A stretch of 64,000 bases of DNA. Origin: Polynucleobacter sinensis (GTDB lineage: Bacteria > Pseudomonadota > Gammaproteobacteria > Burkholderiales > Burkholderiaceae). The notes below the pieces were generated by a model. The model saw only the letters and a list, made by a program, of their open reading frames with translations, had not been told where the DNA came from and did not search any database. The stretch covers positions 1 through 64,000 of the forward strand of contig NZ_LOJJ01000002.1 of the NCBI RefSeq assembly GCF_001595985.1. Direction: 5' to 3'. Below, in pieces: positions 23,575-31,716 of this stretch. The position numbers and the translations under genes were made by a program. The number at the start of each line of letters is the position of its first letter. Positions within the stretch are counted from its first letter, which is position 1.

Positions 23575-24156
23575 TCACTTTAGCGCTGCATTTCTTCTCC
23601 GAGCCCACCCTTCGATACGTCGACACTTAGGACACCAGCTGCCTTGCTGAATAGTATCGGGAGTTGATTCCCATACATGACCTTCTTTGCATCGCCATTT
23701 TAGTTTTGTACAAGCATTCAAATACTCATTGGACAAACAAACGCCGCCATTCCTGTAGGCTAATACCTGCATATCATCTATGGATTTGCGTAATTGGTTC
23801 CCCACCTTAATACGTCCGCATTTTGGGCACCAATTTCCCGCCTGAATGGTCTTAGGGGTAGACTCCCACTCGTGCCCTTCACCGCATCTCCATTTCAACT
23901 TCTTAAAAATACCTAGATACTCATCTGATAAACAGACTCCTCCTCTTTCTTTTGCTATTGCCTGAAATTCTTCAATAGACTTCTTTGCAGCAGTTCCACT
24001 ATTTGCGCAAATGGGGCACCAATGCCCTTTCTTTATAGTATTGGGTAATGCACTCCATTCATGCCTCTCGCTACAAGTCCAGCGTAAGTGTTGTTGAGAA
24101 TTGATGTACTCAGAAGATAAACAAGCGCCACCTTTCTTCTGTGCAAGTTTTTGCAT
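23575..24156 (-). CDS. Triple zinc-ribbon repeat protein, probably N-terminally truncated
   Basis: A 193-residue protein made of three repeats of about 64 residues. Each has GGxCLSxEY, then LRW/LKWxC, GHxWxxxP and WCPxC: Cys at 12, 28, 47, 50; 75, 91, 110, 113; and 140, 156, 175, 178. This is like the zinc-ribbon repeats (DUF4379-type) found in putative nucleases and recombination-associated proteins. Before the first ATG the same frame still encodes RESIEDMQ, matching the inter-repeat linkers SIEEFQ and SIDDMQ, so the original protein was longer. Upstream it fuses into the broken Bug gene. No enzyme domain remains visible. Confidence 0.6.
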   Translation of the reverse strand: MQKLAQKKGGACLSSEYINSQQHLRWTCSERHEWSALPNTIKKGHWCPICANSGTAAKKSIEEFQAIAKERGGVCLSDEYLGIFKKLKWRCGEGHEWESTPKTIQAGNWCPKCGRIKVGNQLRKSIDDMQVLAYRNGGVCLSNEYLNACTKLKWRCKEGHVWESTPDTIQQGSWCPKCRRIEGWARRRNAALK

Positions 24157-24185
24157 GTCTTCAATAGACTCACGCTGAGCATCGG

Positions 24186-24722
24186 CTACTTTTTTACATC
24201 CGCACCCGCGGCATTAGCAACTAATGCAGCAATCAGGTGCGAACTTGAGCCCAAACCAGCATTACCCATGAATACCTGATCTGGATGTTTCTTGGCGTAG
24301 TCATAGAGCTCTTTAACATTTTTTGCTGGATGGTCATTGCGGACCATTAAGACTAATGGGGTATCGGGGAAGCGGAATGTGGCTTCAAAATCAGCCACAG
24401 GGTTGTAGTTCAACTTCTTATATAAAGCAGGCGCAGCCCCCATATAACCCATATGACCTACTAAGAAGGTATACCCATCTGGCGCCGCCCTTGCTACTTT
24501 AGTTGCACCAATAGTGCCACCAGCGCCCGGCGTATTTTCAATAATGATTGATTGCCCCAGTTGCTTACTAGTCACATTAGCAATACTACGAGCCAATGCA
24601 TCTGTTGGACCGCCAGCAGCAAATGGAACAACCCAAGTGACAGGACGATTCGGGTAGTCTGACTGAGCAATCGCCCAAGTGGAAATCAAAGCAAGCACTA
24701 GGGCCGGTAATTTTTTCAACAT
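24186..24722 (-). pseudogene. Truncated Bug/TctC solute-binding protein
   Basis: Only the first 178 residues remain of a family normally about 325 long. The signal peptide (MLKKLPALVLALISTWAIAQ) and hallmark motifs are intact: YPNRPVTWVVPFAAGGPTDALAR, GQSIIIENTPGAGGTIGATKVARAAPDG and MGNAGLGSSSHL. The reading stops at ADVKK, where a normal protein would continue VPYKG. The DNA then passes into the zinc-ribbon frame. Half the ligand-binding domain is missing, so it is very likely non-functional. It follows the lyase gene by 25 bases and was probably its receptor partner. Confidence 0.8.
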
Positions 24723-24747
24723 CGTTATCTCCTAATATGAGGAATAG

Positions 24748-26124
24748 TTAAAACTTTAATGAACGAGAATGGGCGACAGCCTTATCGACCATTTGTGGAG
24801 CCATCCCAAGGTAATTGATGGGATTAGTTAATTCTTCAATCTTTTCTTTACTGAAATTTTTAGTCACTTCCGGAATTTTTTGTAATGCTTCTGCTAACGT
24901 ACCGCCCTTTTCATTGACTTGGCGGCAAGCGTCATAAACCACATCATGAGCTTCTTGACGACCAATAAATGGCGCCATTCCCATCATGACTGCCTCAGCA
25001 ACAATTAACCCCTTAGTGAGGTTGAGGTTCTCAAGCATTTTTTTCTCGTCAACGATGAGGCCAGAGAGCATAAATTTGGCTTGGTGTAGAGCTCCCGCAG
25101 TTAATACAAAACTTTCTGGGATGGCCATCCATTCCGCATGCCATGGACCAGTTGCTCTTTCGAAATCTTGAATCATGGCATCTAGCATCAATCCCGAATG
25201 CTGACGTACACCCTTGGAAGCGGCCAACATTAATTCACTACTAATGGGATTGCGTTTCTGAGGCATCGTGCTACTTGCACCGCGACCCTTAACAAATGGC
25301 TCATAGACCTCAGCAAACTCAGTAGACGCCATTAGCATGATGTCGTAAGCAATTTTGCCAAGCGAACCAGTAACCAAAGCCAAAAAGTTAATCGTTTCGG
25401 CAAGCCCATCTCGAGCCACATGCCAGGTCGTCACTGGAATGCCTAGGCTCAACTCTTTCATTAAAGCCTCCTGAACGACTAATCCCTTATCACCAAGAGA
25501 GGCAATTGTCCCGGCTGCACCCGCAAACTCACCCACTAATACGCGCGGCTCAAGCTGTTGTAGACGCTCAGCATGGCGATCCATCATCGCCAACCAAATT
25601 GCGGATTTATATCCAAAGGTTACTGGTAAGGCTTGCTGAAGATGGGTACGCCCAGCCATCGCAGTGTTGCGATACTTTTCTGACATGGATGCCAAAATCT
25701 TTCGCAATTCATTAATGTCGTTCTTGACTATTTCAAGGCCAGACCTTACCTGCATCACCACTGCAGTATCCATAATGTCTTGAGTGGTAGCACCCCAGTG
25801 GATGTACTTTCCCGCATCTCCGCACATCGCGACCAACTGATGCACTAACGGAAGGATGGGATAACCCACAATATCCGTTTCGCGTCTCATTAATTCGAAA
25901 TCGATTAAATCGATCGTGGATTTCCTGGCGATCTCCTCTGCCGCCTCTTTAGGAATGACTCCACACTTTGCCTCCGCCACCGCTAATGCAATTTCAATAT
26001 CGATATAACGCTGTACTAGCGCTTTATCTGAAAATATCTCACGCATCGCCGCAGTGCCAAATGCATCTCTAAATAGGATGGAGTCAATCACTGTGCTCGC
26101 TGAAAAACTATTACTAACGCTCAT
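24748..26124 (-). CDS. Fumarase/argininosuccinase-superfamily lyase (PcaB/PurB-like)
   Basis: A 458-residue homotetrameric lyase or cycloisomerase. Superfamily blocks are present: HWGATTQDIMDTAVV near residue 108, AGRTHLQQALPVTFGYK near 160, and the signature GASSTMPQKRNPISSELM near 282. The TxHxQ/LPxTFG block and the C-terminal ADSL-type domain place it closest to 3-carboxy-muconate cycloisomerase (PcaB) and adenylosuccinate lyase relatives that act on other dicarboxylic adducts. No pca genes are nearby, so the substrate is open. It is divergent from a GntR regulator with a double operator between them. Confidence 0.82.
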   Translation of the reverse strand: MSVSNSFSASTVIDSILFRDAFGTAAMREIFSDKALVQRYIDIEIALAVAEAKCGVIPKEAAEEIARKSTIDLIDFELMRRETDIVGYPILPLVHQLVAMCGDAGKYIHWGATTQDIMDTAVVMQVRSGLEIVKNDINELRKILASMSEKYRNTAMAGRTHLQQALPVTFGYKSAIWLAMMDRHAERLQQLEPRVLVGEFAGAAGTIASLGDKGLVVQEALMKELSLGIPVTTWHVARDGLAETINFLALVTGSLGKIAYDIMLMASTEFAEVYEPFVKGRGASSTMPQKRNPISSELMLAASKGVRQHSGLMLDAMIQDFERATGPWHAEWMAIPESFVLTAGALHQAKFMLSGLIVDEKKMLENLNLTKGLIVAEAVMMGMAPFIGRQEAHDVVYDACRQVNEKGGTLAEALQKIPEVTKNFSKEKIEELTNPINYLGMAPQMVDKAVAHSRSLKF

Positions 26125-26156
26125 ATCTCACCTAATTTCAACTAAACTGTTCCATT

Positions 26157-26200
26157 ATTATGTACGGACATATTAATTGTGTATCATGTCCGTACATAAT
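26157..26200. promoter_or_regulatory. Double operator of the GntR regulator
   Basis: ATTATGTACGGACAT (26157-26171) and ATGTCCGTACATAAT (26186-26200) are perfect 15-base inverted copies 14 bases apart. Each half is itself nearly palindromic (TGTACGGACA), as expected for a GntR dimer site. It lies between the divergent lyase and regulator genes, about 12 bases before the regulator ATG. Confidence 0.8.
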
Positions 26201-26212
26201 GTCAAGAAATAA

Positions 26213-26947
26213 ATGAAAACTCCTCTTTATCAGAAACTAGCGCAAGATTTGAAAGCAGAAATCACCTCTGGGAAGATTTCTGTTGGCGCACATCTGCCCA
26301 CCGAAATGGAGTTGTCAGAGACTTATGGGGCTAGTCGCTACACCGTGCGAGCCGCCATCGCTGAGTTACAGGCAATGGGCTTGGTCTCTAGAAAGAAAAA
26401 ATCTGGGACAAAAGTTGAGTCAGCTAGCACCACTAGCGCGTATAAGCAAACCGTAGGATCTATTGAAGACCTCACTGCATTTGGGGCGAGTCATGCGCGT
26501 AAGATCCAAGCAAGCGAAAAAATTACCTGCTCAAAAAAATTAGCAGATGAACTCGGTTGCAGCATTGGCAAGGAGTGGTTAAAACTGACGAGCCTACGTT
26601 ACAACAATCCCGATTCCGAGTTGCCGATGGGAATTACTGAAATTTACATCGATAGCAAATTCGATGCTGTAGAAAAGATTGCCAGCAAGAACCCTGATCA
26701 ATTGGTGAGTAACATCATAGAAGAGCGATACGGAAAAGCGATTTCAGAAATCAAACAAGAGGTCATACCTATTTTGCTATCTGAAGAACAGGCAGTAAAG
26801 CTCAATTCTCAAGTTGGCGAACCAGCATTAAAGATTATTCGAAGCTATATGGATACAGCCAATGAAGTCTTTGAAATTACTGTCACAACCCACCCAGCAG
26901 ACCGCTATACATTTGTGACGAAATTAAGGCGAGACAATACTACCTAA
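26213..26947 (+). CDS. GntR-family regulator, HutC subfamily (UTRA domain)
   Basis: A 244-residue repressor. The N-terminal winged helix (1-75) reads YQKLAQDLKAEITSGKISVG, HLPTEMELSETYGASRYTVRAAIAEL and GTKVES. The UTRA effector domain (about 95-235) contains LPMGITEIYIDSKFD and ALKIIRSYMDTANEVFEITVTTHP. It should bind the inverted repeat just upstream and control the divergent lyase and truncated Bug operon. It would be released by a small-molecule substrate or product of the lyase. Start ATG 26213; AAGAAAT before it is a weak ribosome-binding site. Confidence 0.87.
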   Translation: MKTPLYQKLAQDLKAEITSGKISVGAHLPTEMELSETYGASRYTVRAAIAELQAMGLVSRKKKSGTKVESASTTSAYKQTVGSIEDLTAFGASHARKIQASEKITCSKKLADELGCSIGKEWLKLTSLRYNNPDSELPMGITEIYIDSKFDAVEKIASKNPDQLVSNIIEERYGKAISEIKQEVIPILLSEEQAVKLNSQVGEPALKIIRSYMDTANEVFEITVTTHPADRYTFVTKLRRDNTT

Positions 26948-27012
26948 GTAAATCTATAAAGCCCTAGCCTAAGCAGCACCATCAAATCAACTAAGGCGGC
27001 TACGGCCCAAGA

Positions 27013-27714
27013 TTAGGGAGCCAAATCAAACACCAGCACTTCAGCATCCTTTCCGTGAGAAAGGCTAATTTGCTCTTCTTCTGCCAGCATTAAGGCATCC
27101 CCAGCATTAAGATAGTGCCCGTTTACTTCAAGAGCACCTTTTATCAGATGCACATAGGCCTTTCGTTGAGGATTAAGATCTAGCACCGCTTTTTGATCAC
27201 CATCAAACAAGCCTGCATAAAGCTTAGCATCAGCATTAATCTTGACTGAATTATTTTCACCATCAAAAGATGCTACTAGGCGTAACTTACCTTGCTTTTC
27301 AATTAAAGGAATAGACTTTTGCTCGTAACCAGGTTGGACGCCGGTAAATTTTGGCTCAATCCAAATTTGGAGGAAATGGGTTTGTTGGCCTTTAGCGTGA
27401 TTAAATTCGCTATGAACCACCCCAGTACCAGCGCTCATGCGCTGAACATCTCCTGGTGGAATGCCTTTGACATTACCCATACTGTCTTGATGAGCAAGCT
27501 CTCCCGATAGAACATAGCTAATGATCTCCATATCACGATGGCCATGATCACCAAAACCCCGACCTGGCTCGATGCGGTCTTCATTAATCACTCGCAAATT
27601 TCCCCAGCCCATAAATTTGGGATCGTAATAATTGGCAAAAGAGAATGAGTGAAAACTCTTTAACCAACCATGGTCTGCAAAACCACGCTCATCGGCTTTT
27701 CTGACCTGCAACAT
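27013..27714 (-). CDS. Pirin family protein (bicupin)
   Basis: A 233-residue bicupin. The N-terminal cupin has the pirin iron-site residues within FGDHGHRDMEIISYVLSGELAHQDSMGN, and GTGVVHSEFNHAKGQQTHFLQIWI follows with the fourth ligand. Its length and motifs fit YhhW-type pirins, some of which have quercetinase or redox-sensing activity. It is transcribed alone, and its promoter carries a strong palindromic operator (27763-27808), suggesting inducible control by an HxlR-like regulator not found in the window. Confidence 0.9.
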   Translation of the reverse strand: MLQVRKADERGFADHGWLKSFHSFSFANYYDPKFMGWGNLRVINEDRIEPGRGFGDHGHRDMEIISYVLSGELAHQDSMGNVKGIPPGDVQRMSAGTGVVHSEFNHAKGQQTHFLQIWIEPKFTGVQPGYEQKSIPLIEKQGKLRLVASFDGENNSVKINADAKLYAGLFDGDQKAVLDLNPQRKAYVHLIKGALEVNGHYLNAGDALMLAEEEQISLSHGKDAEVLVFDLAP

Positions 27715-27762
27715 GATGAACTCCTTTTATAGCCCAAGAAAGTGAACTAGTTCCTATTATTT

Positions 27763-27808
27763 TAGTACGTATACGTACTATATTAGTACGATCCCCAACT
27801 TATTGCAA
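27763..27808 (-). promoter_or_regulatory. Pirin promoter with alternating 7-mer operator
   Basis: On the minus strand, -35 TTGCAA (27803-27808) and -10 TAATAT (27780-27785) have 17-base spacing. On the plus strand TAGTACG (27763-27769), CGTACTA (27774-27780) and TAGTACG again (27784-27790) alternate, giving two overlapping palindromes across the -10 and start region. Confidence 0.68.
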
Positions 27809-28201
27809 GTCATTCTTATAAATAAGCGCTGCGTTCACGCAACCAGACCGGAATAGATGAAAGAGTCCTAAAAAACGATCATCAAACCCAAGGTGTCGAC
27901 ACTCGAAGATCCCTACCGAAATCTTATCCGCCAGTCTTGTCTTGGGGGTGATTATTAGAGGCCATTTTCAGGGTACTATGAGGGATAAACTCGCTAACTT
28001 GATTTAGTTTTAAGGCTAATACCCTACGATATCCATTAGCGAGGTGGCAGATTTTAAAATGCTTTAACAGTCTCCTGGATAACACATAAGGTGGGAGCGC
28101 TTAGGCTAAGTCAGTCTGTCAGTTAGCAAACAAAATATGGCTTGTCTTAGAACTTCTGAATATCTTATATAAACATCTCGATTTATTTTGAAAGGTGCAA
28201 A
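27809..28201. other. Intergenic stretch, no gene seen
   Basis: 393 bases between the pirin promoter and the DUF4239 gene. No convincing frame or RNA gene was seen. The right end should carry the DUF4239 promoter, and a ribosome-binding site (GAAAGG, 28191-28196) precedes that gene. Confidence 0.5.
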
Positions 28202-28981
28202 TTGAACAACCTATTTTTTCAAACGGATGGCTCTCTCATCTTAGCCCTTTCAATCGGCTTTCTGAGTCTCTCCGCCATACTCATATTATTCATTCTCAGT
28301 TCACGCTTTAGGCCTGCGCTCATTCAATATGAAGGAATAGTTGCGCCATTTTTTAGCTTGCCAGCAGTGCTATTTTCGTTGACTGCTGCTCTACTCGCTT
28401 CATCTGTGTGGGATAACTATAGCGTTGCTATTAAAGCAATTAAAAATGAGAGTCAAGGCATTATGGAAATCATCAGCCTTTCTAATTCAGTACCACTTTT
28501 TCAGCAAACCAATCTCACTGCTTTAGCCAAGTCATATACGCAGTCAATTATGAATGACGAGTGGCAAACCTTAGCAACTAGTCGATCACCATCGCGGACT
28601 ACCGAAGCAAAGTTCATTGATCTAAGGGCGGAAGTATTTAAGGCCGCGAACATCCAATCCGACAAGGCTGAATCCAAGGCCTTGTTAAATGCCCTTTTTT
28701 CCGTTAATAATGCTCGAGAGACCCGGCTAGCTTATGCCTTAATTGACCTTCACCCAGTTCGCTGGTATGCGCTACTGTTTTTAGGTTTTTTAGTTCTCAT
28801 TGCAATTGCTTTTACGCACCTATCCAAACCTAAGGCTTTGATATTGGCTATGCTAATTTCCACGCTGACCATTCTCACTCCGCTGTGTATGATTGCCCTT
28901 ACTTTTAGCAGCCCATATCAAGGCGTGATTTCTCTTTCAAAGACACCTTATTTGCCAATCCTCAAGTCGTTAAACCAATAA
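28202..28981 (+). CDS. DUF4239-like membrane protein
   Basis: A 259-residue protein from TTG 28202, which has GAAAGG six bases upstream; no better ATG exists near the start. It has two N-terminal transmembrane helices (about 12-35 and 48-70), a soluble middle of about 110 residues (70-180), and two C-terminal helices (about 187-208 and 212-234). This 2+2 layout with an extracytoplasmic-looking loop fits the DUF4239 (bestrophin-like) family of unknown function. It is a single gene with its own terminator. Family call by topology and remembered motifs. Confidence 0.6.
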   Translation: MNNLFFQTDGSLILALSIGFLSLSAILILFILSSRFRPALIQYEGIVAPFFSLPAVLFSLTAALLASSVWDNYSVAIKAIKNESQGIMEIISLSNSVPLFQQTNLTALAKSYTQSIMNDEWQTLATSRSPSRTTEAKFIDLRAEVFKAANIQSDKAESKALLNALFSVNNARETRLAYALIDLHPVRWYALLFLGFLVLIAIAFTHLSKPKALILAMLISTLTILTPLCMIALTFSSPYQGVISLSKTPYLPILKSLNQ

Positions 28982-29007
28982 CAAAGACCACCCAAGGGTG
29001 GCCTTTG
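28982..29007. terminator. Bidirectional hairpin terminator
   Basis: CAAAG-A-CCACC and GGTGG-C-CTTTG form a strong stem directly after the DUF4239 stop codon and before the converging hydrolase gene. Confidence 0.8.
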
Positions 29008-29042
29008 TTCGCTTAACTAGCCTTAAATACTCCTTACTAGAG

Positions 29043-30080
29043 TTATCTAGTAAAACCTTTTTTCTTAAGCCAGGCTTCGATCAAGTCAGCAATTTGAATA
29101 TTGTTTCGATCCATCATGAGCATGTGTGAATTTCCCTTAATACCAATATCTGGCAAATTAATCACATCCACACTACCACCAGCATCGATGTACTTTTGAT
29201 TCAAGGCAAGTTGTGTTTTGCGGATAGTAGGCCAACGAGAGTCTTGATCAATATAGTCCCCATATATCGTCAAAATTGGCGTATCTTTCAAAGCGGCTGC
29301 CTTGGCAGGATCTCCAAAACCAGCAGGCTCGACCAGGATTAGCGCCTTGACTTTATCGGGTCTTGCCTGAGCAACCTTCTGACCAAATTGGCCTCCCTGA
29401 CTGTGAACCAACACAACGCAGGGGCAAACACGATCAACGAGCTCGGTATAGGCGGCAATCGTTGCAGCATCAGTGGTTGTCCAGCGAGGTACCACTTGCT
29501 TCATGAAATTGAGATACCCCTCAGCAGGAAATAAGCTTCCTTGAAATTGAGTACGCTTTGTGGAATCATCACTCCAGTTGCCCGGACCCATACGGAAACG
29601 TCCCCAAGGATTCTCAACCGTTAAAAATTGGGGCTCAGTCGGCCAAATATCAGGGGAGGCCCAGCCTGAACGGCCCCGCTCAACTGCATCAGACACATAG
29701 GTTTTCCAACCCTTACGGATAAAGTAATTCTGCCAACCCTCTCTACCATCAGGGGTAGTTTCATAAGTGACGCCAGTGAGACCACCGCCATGCCATAGCA
29801 AGATTGGCAACTTTCCCTTAACGTCCTTCGGAATAAAGTACTGCACATACATCTGCTCAACCAAATAATTGCCATTAGGATCAATTTTTGCTGGAGCACT
29901 TCCTGGACTGAAGACCACCTCTTTGATAGGCCTGCCAGAAATTTCAACTAGACGCCCACCAACATGAAAAGACCCCATATCAACCACATTCAATGGCGGC
30001 AACTTTGATTGCGCCATAAGACAAGAGCTCATCAATAAGCTCGCGCCCAAACACAATGATTTACTAAGTATATTTCTCAC
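29043..30080 (-). CDS. Exported alpha/beta hydrolase
   Basis: The GTG at 30080 (345 residues) is preferred to an upstream ATG at 30149 because GAAAGAGA precedes it and it gives a proper signal sequence (NILSKSLCLGASLLMSSCLM), possibly a lipoprotein (SSC). The alpha/beta hydrolase fold has LPILLWHGGGLTG (oxyanion region), the nucleophile Ser in VLVHSQGGQFG, and an acid/His end with GIKGNSHMLMMD. It resembles secreted esterases of Burkholderiales. It is the last gene of the operon that starts at 34792. Substrate unknown. Confidence 0.78.
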   Translation of the reverse strand: MRNILSKSLCLGASLLMSSCLMAQSKLPPLNVVDMGSFHVGGRLVEISGRPIKEVVFSPGSAPAKIDPNGNYLVEQMYVQYFIPKDVKGKLPILLWHGGGLTGVTYETTPDGREGWQNYFIRKGWKTYVSDAVERGRSGWASPDIWPTEPQFLTVENPWGRFRMGPGNWSDDSTKRTQFQGSLFPAEGYLNFMKQVVPRWTTTDAATIAAYTELVDRVCPCVVLVHSQGGQFGQKVAQARPDKVKALILVEPAGFGDPAKAAALKDTPILTIYGDYIDQDSRWPTIRKTQLALNQKYIDAGGSVDVINLPDIGIKGNSHMLMMDRNNIQIADLIEAWLKKKGFTR

Positions 30081-30157
30081 TTTGTCTCTTTCGTTAATGT
30101 TAGTTGTTAAAAATTCATGTAAGCGTCGAAATACTCGTATTAACCACACTGAAAAAT

Positions 30158-30892
30158 TTACTCGCTAGGCGCCACTGAAGCACCTTGAATACCATGTCTT
30201 TCTAATGAACGAGCCACAAAACCACTCGACTTCATTTCCTCGACATACTCTTTTAGCGCTCTCAAAGCTTCAGGACCATAAGATTTGGGTAATCCCATTG
30301 CCTGCTGAATCACCATAAAGCGTCCCGGCAAAAGTCGTAGCCCAGTAGTCTTTGATGCATCAGACTCCAATTGCTGCCTCACCCCAGCGGCAACCTCATA
30401 ATCTCCCTCCAGGAATACCTTCACCACCGTTGGTGATGTTGGCGCGCGCACGATTTCAGCAGATTTGATTTCTCTCGTCAGATATAAATCATAGGCACTT
30501 CCTTTACCAACTACCACTCTATTGGACTTCGCATCTACTTGCTCATTATTTTGGAGTGGTGAATTCTCCTTTACTAAATAAGCACCCTCAATCAATACAT
30601 AGGGCGCTGTAAATGAAATTCCTTCTCCACGCAAAGGATCGATTGCAAAAAATCCAATGTCTGCTTGATTGTTTGTAACCGCCTCTACAGACTTCCCTGC
30701 AGAATCAAATACAACTAGCTCAATATCAAGGCCTAGGCGCTGAGCAAAGCCATTGGCCAAGTCAATCGAGACGCCAACCGGCAAACCTGATACTGCATCC
30801 TTATTAGCCAAAATAGGATTGCCTAAGTTAATAGAAGCACGCAACTTACCAGTAGGGGCAATTTTCTGGAGGAATTCTTTTGATAGTTTCAT
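30158..30892 (-). CDS. Family-3 solute-binding-like protein without a signal peptide
   Basis: A 244-residue protein with the SBP_bac_3 fold: GKLRASINLGNPILA, GVSIDLANGFAQRLGLDIELVVFDSAGKSVEAV, NQADIGFFAIDPLRGEGISFTAPYVLIEGAYLV. Family members are normally exported amino-acid receptors, but the start MKLSKEFLQKIAPTGK has no signal peptide and no upstream start supplies one. It could therefore be cytoplasmic, as reported for some cyclohexadienyl dehydratase-like members, or misannotated at the start. It lies 33 bases after the lactonase-like gene and belongs to the same operon. Confidence 0.72.
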   Translation of the reverse strand: MKLSKEFLQKIAPTGKLRASINLGNPILANKDAVSGLPVGVSIDLANGFAQRLGLDIELVVFDSAGKSVEAVTNNQADIGFFAIDPLRGEGISFTAPYVLIEGAYLVKENSPLQNNEQVDAKSNRVVVGKGSAYDLYLTREIKSAEIVRAPTSPTVVKVFLEGDYEVAAGVRQQLESDASKTTGLRLLPGRFMVIQQAMGLPKSYGPEALRALKEYVEEMKSSGFVARSLERHGIQGASVAPSE

Positions 30893-30925
30893 AAGTGAAA
30901 TATATATAGTTAAGGGGTAATGGTA

Positions 30926-31681
30926 TTAAGGTGAGGTCAAATCAATGACATCCGATTGCTCAACCGTCTGAGTGAACCAGACACGAATTCCAGCCTCACG
31001 TTTACCCAAGTAACTAGGCTCACCTTGAGCATCTAAAGCTATCGTTAAGTCATGTCCAGGAATCAGCAGATTCCCCGGCCTGCGTTTCCAATAGCTCCAA
31101 ATCAATTCAATTGACTGCGCGCTTTGTTCGCGGTCATCGGTATCAATCACTTTTCTAGACAACAGTTCGGCGCGATTCTTTGCGGAATCCCCCGTAAACA
31201 GAATGTCATTCTCACCATTGTCGAGGACAAACAGTAAGTGACCAGGAGTATGCCCGGGGACTGCATAAGCATGAATGCCGGGAATAAACTCCTCACCAGA
31301 AATTACTTTTGTGACCCGCTGAGATTGTGCTAATTCTTGAACATAAAGCTCTGGCAAAGGATCAAAGCCTGGCGGCTGTGCAGCAGCCCAATCAATCTCA
31401 ACCTGGCCAATCCAAATCCTCGCATTAGGAAAAAGTGTGAAATTCACCACATGGTCGTAATGAGCATGGGTTAACACCACATCAGTGACATCCTTAGGAT
31501 CAACTAAGCACTCCTTTAATCGACGCTCTAAAGGCTTACGCATCCCAAACGCCCCAACGTCAATCAAAATAGTACGCCCTTCACCACGAAGTAAAGCAAC
31601 AGTACTCCACCCTAAACCTCCATGACAAACTGAGCGACCAGGAAATCCCTGAATCAGCACATCAACTTGATAACGATGCAT
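30926..31681 (-). CDS. Metallo-beta-lactamase-fold hydrolase (AHL lactonase-like)
   Basis: A 251-residue MBL-fold enzyme. The dinuclear metal motif THAHYDH is at 71-77, with His ligands continuing in VPGHTPGHLLF, the GDSAKNR Asp, and a final PGHD. The fold, length and motif order fit AttM/AiiA-type N-acyl-homoserine lactonases and 4-pyridoxolactonase-like enzymes, which open lactone rings. It lies between the SBP-like and Bug genes in a catabolic operon, so it more likely processes a pathway lactone than a signal molecule. Confidence 0.8.
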   Translation of the reverse strand: MHRYQVDVLIQGFPGRSVCHGGLGWSTVALLRGEGRTILIDVGAFGMRKPLERRLKECLVDPKDVTDVVLTHAHYDHVVNFTLFPNARIWIGQVEIDWAAAQPPGFDPLPELYVQELAQSQRVTKVISGEEFIPGIHAYAVPGHTPGHLLFVLDNGENDILFTGDSAKNRAELLSRKVIDTDDREQSAQSIELIWSYWKRRPGNLLIPGHDLTIALDAQGEPSYLGKREAGIRVWFTQTVEQSDVIDLTSP

Positions 31682-31716
31682 ATGAGCCCTCTATAAAACA
31701 ATCTTGTTAAGCGATG

